From JAPLCX01 sp964460305 (GTDB lineage: Bacteria; Auribacterota; Tritonobacteria; UBA1439): 15,220 nucleotides of DNA. The translations under genes and the position numbers were made by a program. The notes under the pieces were generated by a model. It made no database searches, had not been told where the DNA came from, and was given only the letters and a program-made list of their open reading frames with translations. Of this stretch, positions 6,203 through 14,318 are shown in pieces. Location of the stretch: positions 1-15,220 of the forward strand of contig CAYWRA010000066.1 in the NCBI GenBank assembly GCA_964460305.1, in the 5' to 3' direction. Each line of letters opens with the position of its first letter. The first letter of the stretch is position 1.

Positions 6203-9200
6203 ATAAAGGCCAGCATGCTTTGATGACAAGAATCGTCGGTTATTTTGCCGATTCAAAATTGACGCCGCTAATCATCATCGCCTCCCTCCTCATAGGCTTG
6301 TTCGCGATTATAAATCTTCCGCGGGAGGAGGAGCCCCAGATATCCGTCCCGATGTTCGACATAATGGTCTCCTATCCCGGAGCGAGCGCCACGGAAGTCG
6401 AACAGCGGATCATCAATCTGGGCGAGCGCACCCTTTGGGAAATCAGCGGCGTTGAATATATCTATTCCACGGCGGAGGCAAACGGAGCGCTTATCATCGT
6501 CCGGTTCAAGGTCGGGGAGGACGTTGAGAAGAGCCTGATCAAACTATATACCAAGGTCTATTCCAACCTTGACCTTTTACCCCAAGGCGCATCCCAGCCT
6601 CTCATAAAACTGCGCTCCATCGATGACGTACCGGTGCTAGCGCTCACTTTCCATAGTAGCGTTATGAGCCCGATGGATCTGCGCAAGGTTGTCGCGGGCG
6701 TCCGGCAGGAAATAAGCGCGGTCCCCGATGTATCTCAGACAACGATCATCGGTGGAAGGAAGCGGCAGTTCCAGATTTTCTTCGACGAGCAGAAACTCGC
6801 CGAGCGCCTCCTGAGCCCGCTTGAGATAGCGAGCCTGGTCAAGCATACGAATGTCAGGGAGCCTGCGGGGCATGAGGATAGCGCCCCTCTTCTCATCGAT
6901 GTTGAGGCCGACGCTTTTTTCAAAACGAAAGAGGATCTGCAGAATCTTGTTGTCGGCGTGAGCGGGGGCAACAGCGTATTGCTGAAAGACGTTGCTGCTG
7001 TTTTGGATGGCCCCGATCAGGATGACCGGTCCGTGTCGATTCAATGGGGGGCCGGATCGGATGTCAAGGACAAGAATGTGCGTGAGGCGGTTACACTAGC
7101 GATATCTAAACGCAAGGGAGCTAACGCGGCCTCGCTGTGCGCCACGCTTTTAACAAAGGTCAGTTCATTCAAAGGCACCCTTATTCCAAACTCGGTATCT
7201 TACACGGTGACACGCGACTATGGGGAAACTGCCACGGAAAAATCAAACGAGCTGCTGAAGCACATGGGCATTGCGGTGATAGGCGTGAGCATTCTTATCG
7301 CCCTCGCGCTTGGCATCTATGAATCAGGCGTCGTGGCTGTTGCGATACCTGTCACTCTTGCCTTAACGCTGGCCTCATTTTATTTTCTGGGATTCACGCT
7401 AAATCGAATAACCCTCTTTGCGCTGATCTTCTCGATAGGAATACTCGTGGACGATCCCATCGTAGACGTGGAAAATATCGTGCGGCATCTCCGCATGCCT
7501 GCGAACCGCGGCAGGCACATCCTGGAGGTTGCCATCGAGGCTGTAAATGAGGTGAGGAGCCCGCTCATCCTCGCCACACTCGCCGTGATAGCCGCGATAT
7601 TGCCGATGGCTTTTGTCAGGGGCATGATGGGGCCATACATGCGGCCCATACCTATCGGCTCAAGCTTAGCGATGCTTTTTTCAATGGCGGTTGCCTTTAT
7701 CATCACTCCATGGTCGGCTTACCGCATACTGGGCTGGGCCTTCACAAAAGGAAAATTAAGACAACATGGAACCGGAGAGCGGGAGGATCTGCTTACCAGA
7801 ATTTATCGCGCATACATGAAGCCGCTCATCTCTTCCCCCCGCGTGCGGCGTCGCTTCTTTAAATTTATAGGAATCCTTCTGCTTGGCTCCATCGCGCTGA
7901 TCCCTCTGAAGCTTGTCCGTCTCAAGATGCTCCCGTTCGACAATAAGAATGAGTTCCAAGTCGTGCTGGATATGCCCGAAAATACTCCTCTCGAATCGAC
8001 CAAGGGGGTGATCGACGAAATAGCGCAATACCTATCGGGCATAAAGGAAGTTACAAACATCGAGGCATACGTTGGAACGAGCTCCCCCTATAATTTTAAT
8101 GGATTGGTGAGGCATTATTATTCAAGGGGCCGCCCATGGCAGGCCGATCTTCAGGTAAACTTGCGAAAAAAAGACGAACGCAAGCGGCAGAGCCACGAAA
8201 TCGCGGATAGTGTGCGGCCCAAAATCCATGAGATTGTAAGCCGGGCTGGAGGGCGCGTTCAGGTGGCAGAGGTCCCGCCTGGGCCGCCGGTATTATCAAC
8301 GCTTGTCCTTGAGATTTTCGGTCCCAGCCAAGCCGGCCAGATAGAGCTTGCCGGTGAGGCTGAGAAGCTTCTTGCCGCCACAAAGGGCATTACCGATATT
8401 GACGCCTATGTGCAGGCAAAAGCGCCTCTTCTGCGCCTTAAAATTGATACGCAGAAGGCGTCCCTCAACGGCATTGAGGTATCCACGATTGCAAATACCG
8501 TCGCCTCTGCTCTTGGAGGCCAAGTAATCGACCTCGCGCATCTGCCGCATGAATATGAGCCGGTTGAAATGATCCTGCGGCTGCCCGCGGATAAAAGGCA
8601 TACGCTTGATGCCGTTCAAAAAATAAAACTTCTTTCCCGTTTCGGTCAGATGATCAGCTTAAGCGGGCTGACGGTTCCGGAAGACCGCACAAGGGATCGG
8701 GCCATCTATCACAAGAATCTCGTTCCCGTTCAGTATGTCATTGCCGATGTGACCGGCTCGCTTGCCAGCCCTGTTTATGCCATCCTGCATTTGCGAAGCT
8801 TGATGAGCCGCCTCCATCTTCCCGCGGGAGATGGCGTACGCCTCCTGCAATATTATTCTCATCAGCCGACCAGCGGCGAGGAATGGGCCGTTAAATGGGA
8901 TGGCGAATGGCAGATAACCTACGAGGTGTTCAGGGACCTCGGCCTGGCCTTTGCGGCGGTATTGGTTTTGATTTATATACTTGTTGTCGGATGGTTCAAA
9001 TCGTTCAAAACCCCCCTCATAATAATGGCCCCCATCCCGCTTTCCCTTGTTGGCATTCTGCCTGCGCACTGGCTGGCCGGGGTATTTTTTACGGCAACTT
9101 CCATGATCGGGCTCATCGCAGGTGCCGGCATTGTGGTGCGTAACGCCATTATCATTGTCGATTTCATAGAACTGCGCGTCGCCCAGGGAATGCCGCTTGA

Positions 9201-9411
9201 GGAAGCCGTCATAGAGGCGGGGGCGAAAAGATTCAGGCCGATGTTGCTTACCGCCGCCGCGGTAATCGTGGGATCGGCTGTGATTCTATATGATCCTATA
9301 TTCCAGGGGTTGGCGCTCTCGCTGATGGCGGGAGAGGTGGCGTCAACAATCCTTTCACGCACCGCCGTGCCTGTAATTTACTATCTGGCAATGAGGAACA
9401 AAACACGATAG
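6199..9411 (+). CDS. RND efflux permease (AcrB-like)
   Basis: The 1070-residue protein is a full-length resistance-nodulation-division permease: TM1 near residues 22-40, a large periplasmic loop, TM2-6, a second loop, and TM7-12. The first loop starts PREEEPQISVP and VSYPGASATEVE, marking a subfamily of proton-driven pumps that I know as often paired with DUF2892 proteins. TM4 keeps the paired aspartates of the proton relay (D418, D419) in GILVDD, but continues PIVDVEN, adding Pro420 and Asp423 where AcrB-type pumps have AIVVVEN. In TM10 the AcrB lysine (K940) position is Arg981 in VVRNAIIIVDF, as is common in this subfamily. It also has MMGPYMRPIPI and a late TSMIGLIAGAGI segment. It acts in the inner membrane with the upstream channel; substrate unknown (drug, lipid or metal cannot be distinguished here). 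The gene is co-transcribed with both neighbours; no frameshift is visible. Confidence 0.93.
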   Translation: MNKGQHALMTRIVGYFADSKLTPLIIIASLLIGLFAIINLPREEEPQISVPMFDIMVSYPGASATEVEQRIINLGERTLWEISGVEYIYSTAEANGALIIVRFKVGEDVEKSLIKLYTKVYSNLDLLPQGASQPLIKLRSIDDVPVLALTFHSSVMSPMDLRKVVAGVRQEISAVPDVSQTTIIGGRKRQFQIFFDEQKLAERLLSPLEIASLVKHTNVREPAGHEDSAPLLIDVEADAFFKTKEDLQNLVVGVSGGNSVLLKDVAAVLDGPDQDDRSVSIQWGAGSDVKDKNVREAVTLAISKRKGANAASLCATLLTKVSSFKGTLIPNSVSYTVTRDYGETATEKSNELLKHMGIAVIGVSILIALALGIYESGVVAVAIPVTLALTLASFYFLGFTLNRITLFALIFSIGILVDDPIVDVENIVRHLRMPANRGRHILEVAIEAVNEVRSPLILATLAVIAAILPMAFVRGMMGPYMRPIPIGSSLAMLFSMAVAFIITPWSAYRILGWAFTKGKLRQHGTGEREDLLTRIYRAYMKPLISSPRVRRRFFKFIGILLLGSIALIPLKLVRLKMLPFDNKNEFQVVLDMPENTPLESTKGVIDEIAQYLSGIKEVTNIEAYVGTSSPYNFNGLVRHYYSRGRPWQADLQVNLRKKDERKRQSHEIADSVRPKIHEIVSRAGGRVQVAEVPPGPPVLSTLVLEIFGPSQAGQIELAGEAEKLLAATKGITDIDAYVQAKAPLLRLKIDTQKASLNGIEVSTIANTVASALGGQVIDLAHLPHEYEPVEMILRLPADKRHTLDAVQKIKLLSRFGQMISLSGLTVPEDRTRDRAIYHKNLVPVQYVIADVTGSLASPVYAILHLRSLMSRLHLPAGDGVRLLQYYSHQPTSGEEWAVKWDGEWQITYEVFRDLGLAFAAVLVLIYILVVGWFKSFKTPLIIMAPIPLSLVGILPAHWLAGVFFTATSMIGLIAGAGIVVRNAIIIVDFIELRVAQGMPLEEAVIEAGAKRFRPMLLTAAAVIVGSAVILYDPIFQGLALSLMAGEVASTILSRTAVPVIYYLAMRNKTR

Positions 9412-9423
9412 AGGGGCGACCTT

Positions 9424-9603
9424 ATGGAGAGATTATTGCGCGGCATCGCTGGTTTTTTTATCTTGGTGAGCCTGCTTCTGGCATATTACCTGAGCCCCTT
9501 GTGGCTTTGGTTTACTGCGTTTGTAGGGCTGAACTTGCTACAGTCGGCATTCACAAACTGGTGTCCGATGATGTTGATACTGAAAAAAATCGGTTGGGCT
9601 TGA
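9424..9603 (+). CDS. Small membrane protein, DUF2892 / YgaP-like transmembrane domain
   Basis: A 59-residue protein starting MERLLRGIAGFFILVSLLLA, with two hydrophobic helices (about residues 6-22 and 26-42) and the signature GLNLLQSAFTNWCPM before a short LKKIG tail. This is the pattern of the YgaP-like transmembrane domain (DUF2892): an N-terminal R..RIIAG helix, a GxNLxQSxFTxxCP motif and a C-terminal LKKLG. The gene starts 12 bases after the RND stop, with a GAGGGG ribosome-binding site, so it is the third gene of the efflux operon. Small DUF2892 proteins are common companions of this RND subfamily, but their role is unknown to me; the Cys in the FT-x-x-CP motif is conserved-looking and could be redox active or structural. 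Confidence 0.88.
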   Translation: MERLLRGIAGFFILVSLLLAYYLSPLWLWFTAFVGLNLLQSAFTNWCPMMLILKKIGWA

Positions 9604-9798
9604 TGAATTATGTAAGTACCCATCAACGCTGTATCCCTTTTTGTATAATGCGTCACACACAACAGCCCTTCCCTTGCCTAAAACCGGATGAGTCAAGCCT
9701 TCCACCGCTTGAGAGCTGACGTGCCTTTCCCAATTTTGAAACCCTTCGGGCCTTGAACCTCCAGATCTCCGTCCCCCCGGCTTCCGGTCCGCTGGACG

Positions 9799-11352
9799 TT
9801 ATAGGGGCGGATAGGTATTACCTCTTGCTTTATTCTGTATAACGACGTCTATCGGGGGATTACACTCTGAACACGGATTACATGACAATGTCCTCTGTCC
9901 ATCAGGTTCCACCAGTATGTTGATGCCACAGCGCGCACAGTCCACATTGGTCCATGTGGAATTAACATGGAACCAAGTGTCAAAACCAACCTGGCAGTCG
10001 CAGGCGCTGCAACCATTGTATACCACCCTGTAAGCGCCGACATCCCTGAAGGGATACCGCGGATCGGGCGCCCAGCCGAAACCGGTGCCATACCCAAGGG
10101 CAGGATTCTCGTTTCCATTTTCGTCGCATACGACGACATTGCCGGCTTTACAGTCGGTAAAGGTAATGCGCGCTCCCCAAGCGCTAAAACCCGCGCTTTG
10201 TTTATCCTGTGGATTGATGGCTTTGATATTTCTCACGGAACAATGGCGAATGGAAACATCCACCCCGTAAACTTCCAGGCCTGTAGCCTTTGCCCCCGAA
10301 TTGGATTGGGCCACGCCATCAATAACCGTGTTTGCCGTAAAGTTGGTTACCGCAACCTTGGCATCCAGGAAAACAGACATGCCGTGGCAATCGTCGCAAC
10401 AACCGACCATGTTGGCGGCCGAGCAATTTTCATATTTTAAATTGCAACAAAAAATGGGGATAAAACCCAAGACCGTATGACCCGTGGTATAAACGTTGCC
10501 ATTGAAATGTGATTGGAAGTTGTCGGCTCTGCAGTTGGAAGTGGTAATGTTCTTTGATCGTATGTAGCTATATCCTTGCACCGAGCCGTCGGAGTTCACC
10601 AAGTTGCGCACCCGGCAGCCGCTCACCACTCCCTTAGTCGTATTCAGCATCTGTATGCCTGCGCTGGAGTCGGTTGTTACTTGCAGATTCTGCACCGTGC
10701 AATCAGTAAGGTGGATTTTATATGCCTGATCGATAAGTATCCCGGCAGGGCATAAATTGCGTATGTTCAGGTTGCTTAGGCTAATCCCGCTCACGGTGAC
10801 GTTTTCAATTCTTAAAGAGCTAACCTGCGCGGCATAAATACCGTAAAGACTCATATTGGCCAGAGTGCCGTTCCGGATGGTAACAGATGAAGCATTGCGA
10901 ATACATATCCCGGCAATGAACTCATTGTTATTCTGCGCCATTGCCGTCAGATTGAAGTTGCCCATATCCAGCACCACCTTATCGGCTACAATGGTAATGG
11001 CCGCGCAGGGTACAGATTCGGGGGTCCACGTTAAATCACCCGAAAAGGTGTAGGTGCCCGGGTTTTTGATAACTATTCCCTGCGGCGGAATGCTGGAAAT
11101 AACATTGTCGGTATGAGGGCTTTGCCCTTTCTGCGAACGGATGGATGTGCCTATGTCATGGATGGCGCCGCTGATGTCATGCTTATTTACCAACGCATTC
11201 ATATCGAGTTTATTGAACACATCGTAGGAAAAAATTTCTTTGATGTTGCCTTGAAAATCAGCGGAGTCCTCGGCTGTTTCGGTTTGATTCCCGACGGCAT
11301 AGGCAAAGCCGGCCAGAAGAAGGGTGGTTGCGACGGCTACAAAGGTTTTCAT
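9799..11352 (-). CDS. Secreted Cys-rich right-handed parallel beta-helix protein
   Basis: The 517-residue protein has a clean signal peptide (MKTFVAVATTLLLAGFAYA, cleavage about residue 19) and from about residue 95 a solenoid of short strands typical of pectate-lyase-like parallel beta-helices. Examples are GIVIKNPGTYTFSGDLTW, ITIVADKVVLDMGNFNLTA, GICIRNASSVTIRNGTL, GIYAAQVSSLRIENVTVSG and GILIDQAYKIHLTDCTV, each roughly 22-25 residues per turn. It has 23 cysteines, clustered in the later turns and tail (FCC, GCCDDC, GCSACDC, DCARCG, CNPCSEC), which suggests disulfides or metal sites outside the cytoplasm. Polysaccharide binding or lyase/epimerase activity is usual for the fold, but I see no catalytic signature that decides it. 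AGGAG ten bases upstream of the ATG supports the start. It is divergent from the GH76-like gene with a 478-base gap; shared function is inference. No clear terminator follows. Confidence 0.82.
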   Translation of the reverse strand: MKTFVAVATTLLLAGFAYAVGNQTETAEDSADFQGNIKEIFSYDVFNKLDMNALVNKHDISGAIHDIGTSIRSQKGQSPHTDNVISSIPPQGIVIKNPGTYTFSGDLTWTPESVPCAAITIVADKVVLDMGNFNLTAMAQNNNEFIAGICIRNASSVTIRNGTLANMSLYGIYAAQVSSLRIENVTVSGISLSNLNIRNLCPAGILIDQAYKIHLTDCTVQNLQVTTDSSAGIQMLNTTKGVVSGCRVRNLVNSDGSVQGYSYIRSKNITTSNCRADNFQSHFNGNVYTTGHTVLGFIPIFCCNLKYENCSAANMVGCCDDCHGMSVFLDAKVAVTNFTANTVIDGVAQSNSGAKATGLEVYGVDVSIRHCSVRNIKAINPQDKQSAGFSAWGARITFTDCKAGNVVVCDENGNENPALGYGTGFGWAPDPRYPFRDVGAYRVVYNGCSACDCQVGFDTWFHVNSTWTNVDCARCGINILVEPDGQRTLSCNPCSECNPPIDVVIQNKARGNTYPPL

Positions 11353-11419
11353 TTATTCCGCGCTCCTGTTAATCCGATGCGGTCTCGGCGCCTGGCTATC
11401 ATGCCGGATTCAATTAATC

Positions 11420-11429
11420 ACCACGTGGT
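11420..11429. promoter_or_regulatory. ACCACGTGGT palindrome upstream of the beta-helix gene
   Basis: A perfect 10-bp palindrome with a CACGTG core lies 68 bases upstream of the beta-helix start, in an AT-rich patch. It could be an operator, but a palindrome of this length can arise by chance. Confidence 0.25.
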
Positions 11430-11539
11430 TTCAAAATTAAATCCGCGTTGCAACACAGCCCGCCGCACCCGCAAGTTATTTCCTTCCACTGTAGGGTACC
11501 ATAATTGCATTCGTGTGCAAACAGGGGTCAACAGGAGCG

Positions 11540-11579
11540 GGGGGCTAGCCCCCGAACTACACACCGCCGGACTACACAC
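11540..11579. repeat. 14-bp palindrome plus a duplicated 12-mer
   Basis: GGGGGCTAGCCCCC (11540-11553) is a perfect palindrome. Directly after it, CGAACTACACAC (11553-11564) and CGGACTACACAC (11568-11579) are near-identical copies 15 bases apart. The second copy contains the stop codon of the PIN relic, so this patch looks like a breakpoint where repeat DNA meets a truncated gene. Confidence 0.5.
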
Positions 11580-11673
11580 GCGGAGAAAAGACTTTGATCC
11601 CTTTGCATAATTTGGCAGGGAAATGCGCGCGGTTGCCGGTGACAAGGCATACGGCGCGACCGGCGAAGAGACG
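11572..11673 (-). pseudogene. C-terminal relic of a PIN-domain toxin
   Basis: On the minus strand about 33 codons end in TAG and read like the last part of a PIN-domain ribonuclease toxin: CLVTGNRAHFP followed by GIKVFSPR. Families of VapC/PIN toxins typically end with a VTGN/VTGD-x-x-HFP strand and a GIKVxSPREFL segment; here the final EFL is replaced by Val-stop. The upstream part of the frame no longer resembles a PIN domain and lacks its acidic active-site residues, so the gene is broken. No antitoxin is recognisable beside it. Confidence 0.5.
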
Positions 11674-11692
11674 GGCACCCACGCCATAGCCA

Positions 11693-11721
11693 TTGACAAA
11701 ATGACAGGCAGCGGGTATTTT
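11693..11721 (+). promoter_or_regulatory. Sigma70-type promoter for the GH76-like gene
   Basis: A perfect -35 box TTGACA (11693-11698) is followed after exactly 17 bases by TATTTT (11716-11721), with TTAAATAT just beyond. It points at the GH76-like gene, giving an untranslated leader of roughly 100 bases. The box lies inside, or just beside, PIN-gene relic DNA. Confidence 0.5.
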
Positions 11722-11830
11722 AAATATGAATCTGGTAGGAATGGATCGGGCGTGTGGACGCATACTTATCCTCCCACCAACTGATTTGTGATGATATTTC
11801 AACCAAATCGAAGCTGAAGCGAGGTGAAAA

Positions 11831-13786
11831 ATGAATATCGGCAAAACGACAATGGAATATTTGTACAAAATCGGCGCCGGAAGTCGTACGAAACAACGCT
11901 TATGCCTGCCGGTTGTCGTAACGATGCTACTCTTCGGCTCAACCGCATCGGCGGACTCTGACTTCCACATCACCATCCTCAACAAAGCCGGAGAAAAGGT
12001 CAGCCTGGTGTTCTGGGGCGCTTCCGGCTGGTCTTCGGCTACCAATCCCGTAAAAATGTTCACCGGCTCTGATGGCGATGCCGGAACCGCCGATTTCGAC
12101 CCGTTCCCGGGCCTGGGCGGCACATACGACGTCGGACATGCCAGAAAAGGGGTCAGCGCGCTGTTAAGGGGCGTCCTTTGGATAAATCATAACACTAGCC
12201 TATTCAATAAGGATGATGCGCGCCTGGGTTTAGAAACAACCGTGATGCCTCGGCGCTTTTTGCAACCCCGGGGCGGCTACTCGTCTTCCCACCCCTTTCA
12301 GCTAGTGCCTGAATTTTTCGGGAATGATTCGGACCTGTTTGTAACTATCCTCGACAATAAGCACTTCGCGTGGGCCGGGATATTGCTTCACAATGCGGCA
12401 AACGACACGGGTAAGGAGGATTGGACAAACACCTGCCGGTCGCTTATCTACTCCTATTACTATAAGTATGCATTCCGTGGTTTCCTCTTCAACCCCCCGC
12501 ACGGAGGCTGGTATGTGCATAGCGGCGGCGGAAGCGACGACCTCCTATGGGCCGCCCTTGCGGCTATCGGATACAAGGAGCTGTCGGTAAAATACCGGAA
12601 TAAGGAAAGCATGCGGGCGGACGTCTATACCCACCGAAACCTTCTTAACGGCGGAGATTCGAACAGGAGATTTACCAAGCCTTATACCGACATAAATACA
12701 CTCAAGTCCTGGTATGCGTACCTGGATCTCTCCGGTTACTACTATGCCGGTATAGTCATTCCTGACGAGTGGTACGGCATTCCATGGAAGGATCATTCGG
12801 GGGACGTAAACTATAAATCGCCGCTGGACGATCAGAGGGATTCGTCACAACACACGGGTTTGAATTTCAGGGCTTCGATATCCAACAGCCTGTTCTGGCT
12901 CTATGCCGCGAGACTCTTGAAACACAGGGATGAGTTAGGGCTCGGTAATCCGGAGGTCGAGCTTCTGGAAGATACTATCGGCAACGAATACGGCCTTTTC
13001 TTCGAGGATCACGACGACCTCTACGTTTGCCGATCGAACGCCAATGATCCGGACCCGGCGCATCCCGTCGATAGGATAGGCCTGATAGAAGACGGAGCCC
13101 GCTATCCATGGCTACAGTTTGTGGACGGCCACTCAGATACCCCTAAATGGGAAAAATGGAGAGACGACTATAACACATGGACTTACAATACCGGGACCGT
13201 TCTCGCCGCCCTCGGTGAATCATACTTGGCCGATCCGTCAACCGATCGGGCAGATGAGCTCCTGATCGAGAATGGGCTCGATCTTGCTAACGCGGCCCTC
13301 GACCGCCTCGCGTGGAAAACCGACGAGAACGCGCCCAAGGGAGTTGTCTGTGAAATCGAAAATGAGGTGCGGGGCGACCCCTGGAATAACGACAAAATCA
13401 TATTCAAGGGGATATTCACGCTCTTTATCGGGGACTTCGCCGAAGCGCTGCACGATGCTATAGTAAACGGCCATATCGCCGATACAGATATGGAAAAAGC
13501 CAAAACATGCTACAAGAGGATATCGGGCGTAATCCGCGGCACGTCGAATTTTCTTGCGCAGGAGTGGGGACTTACCCCCCCGGCGCCGTGGGTCCGGAAG
13601 AACTCGCCTTATCTGAATAATCATAAAGATATGGCAGCATCCAATTCCATCACGCAGGGTTCCGCCGCCGCCGCGCACGTGACGGCCGGAAGGCTGGTCG
13701 AATGGGACAAGGATCTTGTGGACAGAAAGTTAATTACCGATCCAGACGAATATCTGATTTATCAGTTTACGGCGGGGGCGCTTTGA
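11831..13786 (+). CDS. Secreted GH76-like glycoside hydrolase
   Basis: The 651-residue protein resembles glycoside hydrolase family 76 (endo-alpha-1,6-mannanase type, an alpha/alpha-six barrel). A long n-region precedes a signal peptide (LCLPVVVTMLLFGSTASA, cleavage near residue 42). Adjacent aspartates D236-D237 in SGGGSDDLLWAALA match the family's catalytic Asp pair followed by a Trp-containing helix. Further landmarks: PDEWYGIPWKD, the LNFRASISNSLFWLYAARLL helix (family form: kNA.sN..l...ARLy), TYNTGTVLAALGESY from residue 451 (family: YNQG) and IIFKGIF (family: FKGIF). The Asp pair to YNTG spacing of about 216 residues is longer than I expect, and residues 43-150 are not recognised, so it is a divergent member. 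Other alpha/alpha-barrel families (GH125/GH88-like) are possible. GAGGTG six bases before the ATG supports the start. It would act outside the inner membrane on a mannan-like or other polysaccharide. Confidence 0.7.
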   Translation: MNIGKTTMEYLYKIGAGSRTKQRLCLPVVVTMLLFGSTASADSDFHITILNKAGEKVSLVFWGASGWSSATNPVKMFTGSDGDAGTADFDPFPGLGGTYDVGHARKGVSALLRGVLWINHNTSLFNKDDARLGLETTVMPRRFLQPRGGYSSSHPFQLVPEFFGNDSDLFVTILDNKHFAWAGILLHNAANDTGKEDWTNTCRSLIYSYYYKYAFRGFLFNPPHGGWYVHSGGGSDDLLWAALAAIGYKELSVKYRNKESMRADVYTHRNLLNGGDSNRRFTKPYTDINTLKSWYAYLDLSGYYYAGIVIPDEWYGIPWKDHSGDVNYKSPLDDQRDSSQHTGLNFRASISNSLFWLYAARLLKHRDELGLGNPEVELLEDTIGNEYGLFFEDHDDLYVCRSNANDPDPAHPVDRIGLIEDGARYPWLQFVDGHSDTPKWEKWRDDYNTWTYNTGTVLAALGESYLADPSTDRADELLIENGLDLANAALDRLAWKTDENAPKGVVCEIENEVRGDPWNNDKIIFKGIFTLFIGDFAEALHDAIVNGHIADTDMEKAKTCYKRISGVIRGTSNFLAQEWGLTPPAPWVRKNSPYLNNHKDMAASNSITQGSAAAAHVTAGRLVEWDKDLVDRKLITDPDEYLIYQFTAGAL

Positions 13787-13959
13787 GAGTAAAGGGCCAA
13801 TCCTCCCACTGGGGCAGATGAGGGTGCCGTAACAACAACGCGGTTAAGCATATTATCGATCTTACGCGCCGCGCCCAACCAAGTGCACTCCTTTGACCGA
13901 ACTATACTCCAGCTTCCCACATATCTCTTGATCCATATCGCTGTAAGCCGTCAGCCCTA

Positions 13960-14274
13960 ACCCATCTTCTACAGTTCGACAGGAGATGCTGGAAAAGAAG
14001 GGGCTGAAGCTAGAATGGAATGATATACTGCGCGATCTTGAGCGGTTGCAGGAAGTCGAGACGATCTTTTCAAGGCGCCGATTCATCCTGCGCAGTCAAC
14101 TCAAGGGCTGCGCCGGCGCGGTGCTGCAAGCTGTGGGGGTAGCGGTCCCGCCGACGATACGTGAACTATAGCGCGCTATATCAGGACAAGTAAAATGTAG
14201 TGCCAAAGACTTTTTGTGTCTACGTAACTCGTTCATAATCAACATACTCTCATTTCGAACTGTAGAAGATGGGT
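13960..14274. mobile_element. Internally deleted IS (IS1634-like) with intact 20-bp inverted repeats
   Basis: ACCCATCTTCTACAGTTCGA at 13960-13979 is matched perfectly by its complement at 14255-14274; identity stops at the next base on both sides. The 315-bp segment between holds only the C-terminal end of a transposase frame, so the 5' part of the element (expected about 1.5 kb) is gone while both ends survive. No target-site duplication is evident in the flanks (CCTA before, CATG after). Such a derivative could be mobilised by a complete relative, like a MITE. Confidence 0.7.
13986..14171 (+). pseudogene. C-terminal fragment of an IS1634-family transposase
   Basis: The 61 codons from an internal Met to TAG at 14171 read MLEKKGLKLEWNDILRDLER, then LQEVETIF, RRRFILRSQLKG and LQAVGVAVPPTIREL. 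This is the tail I know from IS1634-like DDE transposases: a dL-rLq-v segment, a strand ending in LR(T/S), then vfqAaGVAlPp-ir before the stop. The catalytic DDE core is absent. The 84 bases after the stop lead to the right inverted repeat, as in a normal IS end. The frame is open a little upstream of the Met, into the left repeat, showing where the internal deletion joined the ends. Confidence 0.65.
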
Positions 14275-14318
14275 CATGGCAACGCCAACCAGCCGCTACA
14301 CAGGACTTGGGTCAGCAA

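Noticed and set aside
11572..12123. 183-codon minus-strand frame
   Set aside because: Its N-terminal half is antisense to the GH76-like gene; only the final 33 codons resemble a protein (PIN relic).
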